NCBI GenBank assembly: GCA_903919975.1
Contig: CAIXKE010000023.1
Coordinates: 78,224-142,223 of the forward strand
DNA: 64,000 nt
Reading direction: 5' to 3'
From: Akkermansiaceae bacterium
Lineage (GTDB): Bacteria > Verrucomicrobiota > Verrucomicrobiia > Verrucomicrobiales > Akkermansiaceae
Shown here: positions 61,901-64,000 of the stretch, piece by piece
How positions within the stretch are numbered: position 1 is the stretch's first letter
Layout of the letters: each line of letters starts with the position of its first letter
The notes under the pieces: model-generated
The model's database searches: none
What the model was told of the DNA's origin: nothing
Seen by the model: the letters and a program-made list of their open reading frames with translations, nothing else
Position numbers and translations under genes: made by a program

Positions 61901-62483
61901 CGGAATCATCGATCAACGAGCGAAGATCGTCGTCGCTGAGCAACGAGATTTTCGAAACCTCATGGGAAGTCCGGAAGCCATCGAAAAAGTGGAGAAACGG
62001 AATCCTCGAACGCAAGGTCACCATTTGTGAGATCACGGCGGTATCTTGCGCCTCCTGGACCGAACCGCCGCAGAGCAGGGCGAAGCCGGTTTGGCGGCAA
62101 GCCATCACATCCGAGTGATCGCCGAAAATGCTCAAGGCATGAGTGGCGAGCGCGCGGGCGGTGACGTGCAGGCAGAAGGGGGTGAGTTCTCCCGCGATTT
62201 TATACATGTTGGGGATCATCAAGAGCAGGCCTTGCGAGCACGTGAACGAAGCGCTCAATGAGCCGGCTTGCAGTGCGCCGTGCAAGGCCCCTGCGGCACC
62301 GCCTTCGGATTGCATTTCCAACACGCTTGGAACCGCTCCCCAAAGGTTTTTCCGGCCTCCAGCCGACCATTCATCGGCGTGCTCAGCCATCGGCGAGGAC
62401 GGCGTGATGGGATAAATGGCGAAGAATTCGTTCAGCCGATACGCGACGGAAGCGACCGCTTCGTTGGCGTCCAGCGTCCCCAT
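58911..62483 (-). CDS. nifJ: Pyruvate:ferredoxin (flavodoxin) oxidoreductase
   Basis: The 1190-residue single-chain enzyme converts pyruvate and CoA to acetyl-CoA and CO2 and reduces ferredoxin. Domains follow the family order: NEAVASVAYRLNEFFAIYPI at the start, the gamma part (GFGSDGTVGANKNS-like, here GLGSDGTVGANKNS), two 4Fe-4S motifs (CIQCNKCAIVCP, CTGCQLCVQVCP), the proximal cluster CAGCGETPY and the TPP motif GDGWAYDIGFGGLDH. I chose ATG 62483 (MGTLDANEAV) because it matches relatives; a GTG eight codons upstream keeps the frame. It is the first gene of the 17.4-kb operon. A TATAGT box at 62516-62511 is a possible -10. Confidence 0.95.
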   Translation of the reverse strand: MGTLDANEAVASVAYRLNEFFAIYPITPSSPMAEHADEWSAGGRKNLWGAVPSVLEMQSEGGAAGALHGALQAGSLSASFTCSQGLLLMIPNMYKIAGELTPFCLHVTARALATHALSIFGDHSDVMACRQTGFALLCGGSVQEAQDTAVISQMVTLRSRIPFLHFFDGFRTSHEVSKISLLSDDDLRSLIDDSGIAAHRDRALTPDRPKIRGTAQNPDAFFQAREAGNPYYAALPGLVKEAMATFAARTGRIYQPFDYEGAPDAERVVVIMGSGAEAVAETVTWLNENGQKTGVLKVRLYRPFSVEDFAATLPKSVKSIAVLDRSKEPGALGEPLYLDVVAALRQAENAGLIPQAQSIQVIGGRYGLGSKEFTPAMVKAVFDELAKPAPKRVFTVGINDDVTGLSLDYDPEFEVIAAGMKQAVFFGLGSDGTVGANKNSIKIIGEGTDNYAQGYFVYDSKKAGAMTVSHLRFGPNPIRSTYLIRQAEFVACHRFDLLNQVSVLDYAKPGGIFLLNSPGDPHEVWDRLPHEIQEQIIRKKLSFYAIDASTVARNVGMAGRINTIMQTCYFAISGVLPKDEAIDAIKYAIKKTYGKRGDAVVQKNYDAVDGTLANLVQVNYSDTATSTINLQPLVPKNAPDFVQRVTALMLGGKGDLLPVSAFPIDGTWPTGTTQWEKRNIAEEIPVWETDICIQCNKCAIVCPHAAIRPKVYQPERLVNAPPTFKSTEFKARDYPGMLYSLQVAAEDCTGCQLCVQVCPAKDKANPSRKAINMVPQIPLRDAERENFAFFLDLPEPDRAMLRDDVKTTQFMQPLFEFSGACAGCGETPYIKLLTQLFGDRLLIANATGCSSIYGGNLPTTPYTQNACGRGPAWANSLFEDNAEFGLGFRASLDQSKVFAEVLLRGQAGVLGDDLVTSILTAEQCDEIGINAQRERVVAVRAALAGQNTSEAHTLTQIADYLVEKSVWILGGDGWAYDIGFGGLDHVIASGRNVNIMVLDTEVYSNTGGQQSKSTPLGAVAKFSMAGKALPKKDLGLIATTYGSVYVARIAMGAKDGHAVTVMREAESYPGPSLIIAYSHCVAHGYSMAQGLEQQKRAVACGYWPLFRFDPRRAEKGENPMKLDSAAPKGLLTDFTRNETRFQMLERINPERSAMLQQMAADSVKERFAHYQQMAATKETPISSETTTPNA

Positions 62484-62507
62484 GGAGGAGTGATTTTTTG
62501 CGTTCAC

Positions 62508-62898
62508 AAGGCACTATAAACGCATTCAAGACCCAAAGGTCCACAAAGTGCATGATATGGCGCTAGAATAGCAAATTCCGCATACTGGAGGATCCCGGCA
62601 TGACGCAATTTCAGGAGTTAGAGCGATCGGCCCATTTCGGCACGTGCACTCGCGAATGCCTCGCTCACAAACCCTTTGCCGCCAATCACTGCCCCGCCGA
62701 CCCCCGCAAGCCGCAAAGCGATTTAAAAGGCCAACTTCAGCCTTTGGATTCAGGAAATGAAGGAGCCTCCACTGAAGTAACCCGGCTCACGAGCAATCGG
62801 TTTCAAATCATTTCGACTCAAGCAGGTCGGCCATCTGATTGTAAACACTCTAAACAAAAGGCGCGGATATCCTTTTGGAAAACAGTCCAAAACACGAA
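62508..62898. other. Intergenic region upstream of nifJ
   Basis: No supportable gene lies between nifJ and the groEL terminator. A possible -10 box (TATAGT on the minus strand, 62516-62511) lies just ahead of the nifJ start, without a good -35 box. An open frame on the plus strand (from 62600) runs into the groEL terminator and repeat and is not credible. Confidence 0.5.
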
Positions 62899-62928
62899 AA
62901 AGCCGGACAGGTTTCCCTGTCCGGCTTT
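62899..62928 (-). terminator. Terminator of groEL
   Basis: A perfect 13-bp stem (aaagccggacagg/cctgtccggcttt) with a TTTC loop lies 42 bases past the groEL stop. On the minus strand the stem ends in a T run (A run 62897-62901). Confidence 0.85.
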
Positions 62929-62939
62929 GAGGTTGGTGG

Positions 62940-62966
62940 GGCATGGCGGTTGGAAACCGCCACCAT
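62940..62966. repeat. GGCGGTT-type palindromic repeat after groEL
   Basis: ggcatggcggttggaaaccg followed by ccaccat differs by two or three bases from the copies at 2195 and 54465. It lies between the groEL stop and its terminator, so it is transcribed in the groEL 3' untranslated region. Its arms tggcggtt/aaccgcca fold around three bases. Confidence 0.8.
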
Positions 62967-62969
62967 GAT

Positions 62970-64000
62970 TTACATCATGCCGCCCATTCCGCCCATGCCG
63001 TGGTCGTGACCACCGCCGCCGCCACCGGCCGCTTCCTTGGAAGGCAGGTCGGTGATGAGGCACTCGGTGGTGAGCAGAAGTCCGGAGATGGACGCTGCGT
63101 TTTGAAGCGCGGTGCGCGTGACCTTGGTCGGATCGACCACGCCGGAGGCGATGAGGTCTTCGAACTTGTCGGTGGCGACGTTGTAGCCTTCGCCGCCTTT
63201 GCCGTTTTTGACGTGCTCGACGATGAGGGCGGCTTCGCGGCCGGCGTTGGCAACGAGTTGGCGAAGCGGAGCTTCGATGGCGCGAGCCACGATGCCGGCA
63301 CCGGTCTTCTCGTCACCCACCAAGCCAAGATCGCCGATGGAAGCTTGGGCGCGGATCAGGGCTGTGCCACCGCCAGCGACGATGCCTTCTTCAACGGCCG
63401 CACGGGTCGCGTGGAGGGCGTCTTCAACGCGGGCTTTCTTTTCCTTCATCTCGGTTTCGGTGGCTGCACCGACGTTGATGACGGCAACGCCGCCAGCAAG
63501 CTTGGCAAGACGCTCTTGGAGCTTCTCACGATCGTAATCGCTGGTGGTGTCTTCGATTTGGCGACGGATTTGATTCACGCGGCCGGTGATGGCTTCGGAT
63601 GTGCCGCCACCTTCAACGATGGTGGTGTTTTCCTTGGTGATGGTGATGCGCTTGGCTTCGCCGAGGTCGCTGAGTTCCACGCCTTCGAGCTTGATGCCGA
63701 GGTCTTCAGTGATCACGCGGCCACCGGTGAGGATGGCGAGGTCTTCGAGCATGGCCTTGCGGCGATCGCCGAAACCAGGAGCCTTGACGGCAGCGATGTT
63801 GAGGATGCCGCGGAGCTTGTTCACGACGAGAGTCGCGAGGGCTTCACCTTCGACGTCTTCGGCGATGATGAGCATTGGGCGGCCGGTCTTGGCAACCTTT
63901 TCAAGGAGCGGAAGCATGTCCTTGAGGGACGCGATCTTCTTCTCGTTGATGAGGATGTATGCGGTCTCAAGGAACACTTCCATCGACTCGGGGTTGGTGA
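62970..64000 (-). CDS. groL: Chaperonin GroEL, 5' end outside the window
   Basis: The visible 342 residues are the C-terminal 60 percent of GroEL. They run from [20 protein letters not shown] through [39 protein letters not shown], the intermediate domain ([20 protein letters not shown]) and the equatorial domain ([15 protein letters not shown]), ending with the Gly/Met tail [12 protein letters not shown]. The tail contains HDH, a small variation. groES, normally upstream, would lie beyond base 64000. Confidence 0.96.
   Translation of the reverse strand, partial: TNPESMEVFLETAYILINEKKIASLKDMLPLLEKVAKTGRPMLIIAEDVEGEALATLVVNKLRGILNIAAVKAPGFGDRRKAMLEDLAILTGGRVITEDLGIKLEGVELSDLGEAKRITITKENTTIVEGGGTSEAITGRVNQIRRQIEDTTSDYDREKLQERLAKLAGGVAVINVGAATETEMKEKKARVEDALHATRAAVEEGIVAGGGTALIRAQASIGDLGLVGDEKTGAGIVARAIEAPLRQLVANAGREAALIVEHVKNGKGGEGYNVATDKFEDLIASGVVDPTKVTRTALQNAASISGLLLTTECLITDLPSKEAAGGGGGGHDHGMGGMGGMM

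Noticed and set aside
62600..62968. 122-codon open frame upstream of nifJ
   Set aside because: It overlaps the groEL terminator and a palindromic repeat and shows no recognisable domain.

Overview
The window reads like a chromosome segment from a GC-rich Verrucomicrobiota bacterium (probably Verrucomicrobiales). The basis is the mix of protein families (DUF1080, DUF4175, DUF4159, FHA-MoxR, CAAX-type protease), the near absence of clear Shine-Dalgarno sites and the many short palindromic intergenic repeats. No taxonomic search was run. Almost all genes lie on the minus strand.

Layout. 1-2.1 kb: the 5' part of a degenerate M28-like gene, pssA, and a divergent rhodanese-like gene. 2.3-15.7 kb: the classic transcription/translation block, read right to left from a strong promoter at about 15.65 kb: tRNA-Thr, tuf, tRNA-Trp, secE, nusG, rplK, rplA, rplJ, rplL, rpoB, rpoC, closed by a good intrinsic terminator. 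15.8-19.7 kb: a type II P-type cation ATPase divergent from a CbpA-type DnaJ. 20-22.3 kb: rpmI-rplT, with infC not next to them; the space upstream holds a decayed group II intron with a truncated reverse transcriptase. 22.3-29.2 kb: caspase-like protease, DUF1080 protein, ClC channel/antiporter, Sel1-repeat protein, CAAX-type protease and an aminotransferase.

29.6-44.8 kb: a nine-gene, tightly packed minus-strand operon of the MoxR/DUF58/BatA/VWA/DUF4175/DUF4159 kind. It is probably an envelope-located chaperone/VWA system of unknown job. Its MoxR ATPase is fused to an FHA domain and its first gene carries two DUF4159-like halves.

45.1-62.5 kb: the most interesting part. One apparent operon encodes pyruvate:ferredoxin oxidoreductase (nifJ), a dihydroorotate-dehydrogenase-like flavoprotein, an Rrf2 regulator, and then nuoA-B-C-D-I-H-J-K-L-M-M-N. 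The NADH-oxidising subunits NuoE, NuoF and NuoG are absent. There are two NuoM antiporter-like subunits, and NuoL appears to have an extended C-terminal lateral-helix region. This fits a ferredoxin-fed complex I with an extra pump module ('2M' type), coupled by gene order to pyruvate oxidation. Palindromic repeats have entered this operon at several joints, including inside the nuoH coding region.

The window ends inside groEL (5' end missing), which has its own terminator.
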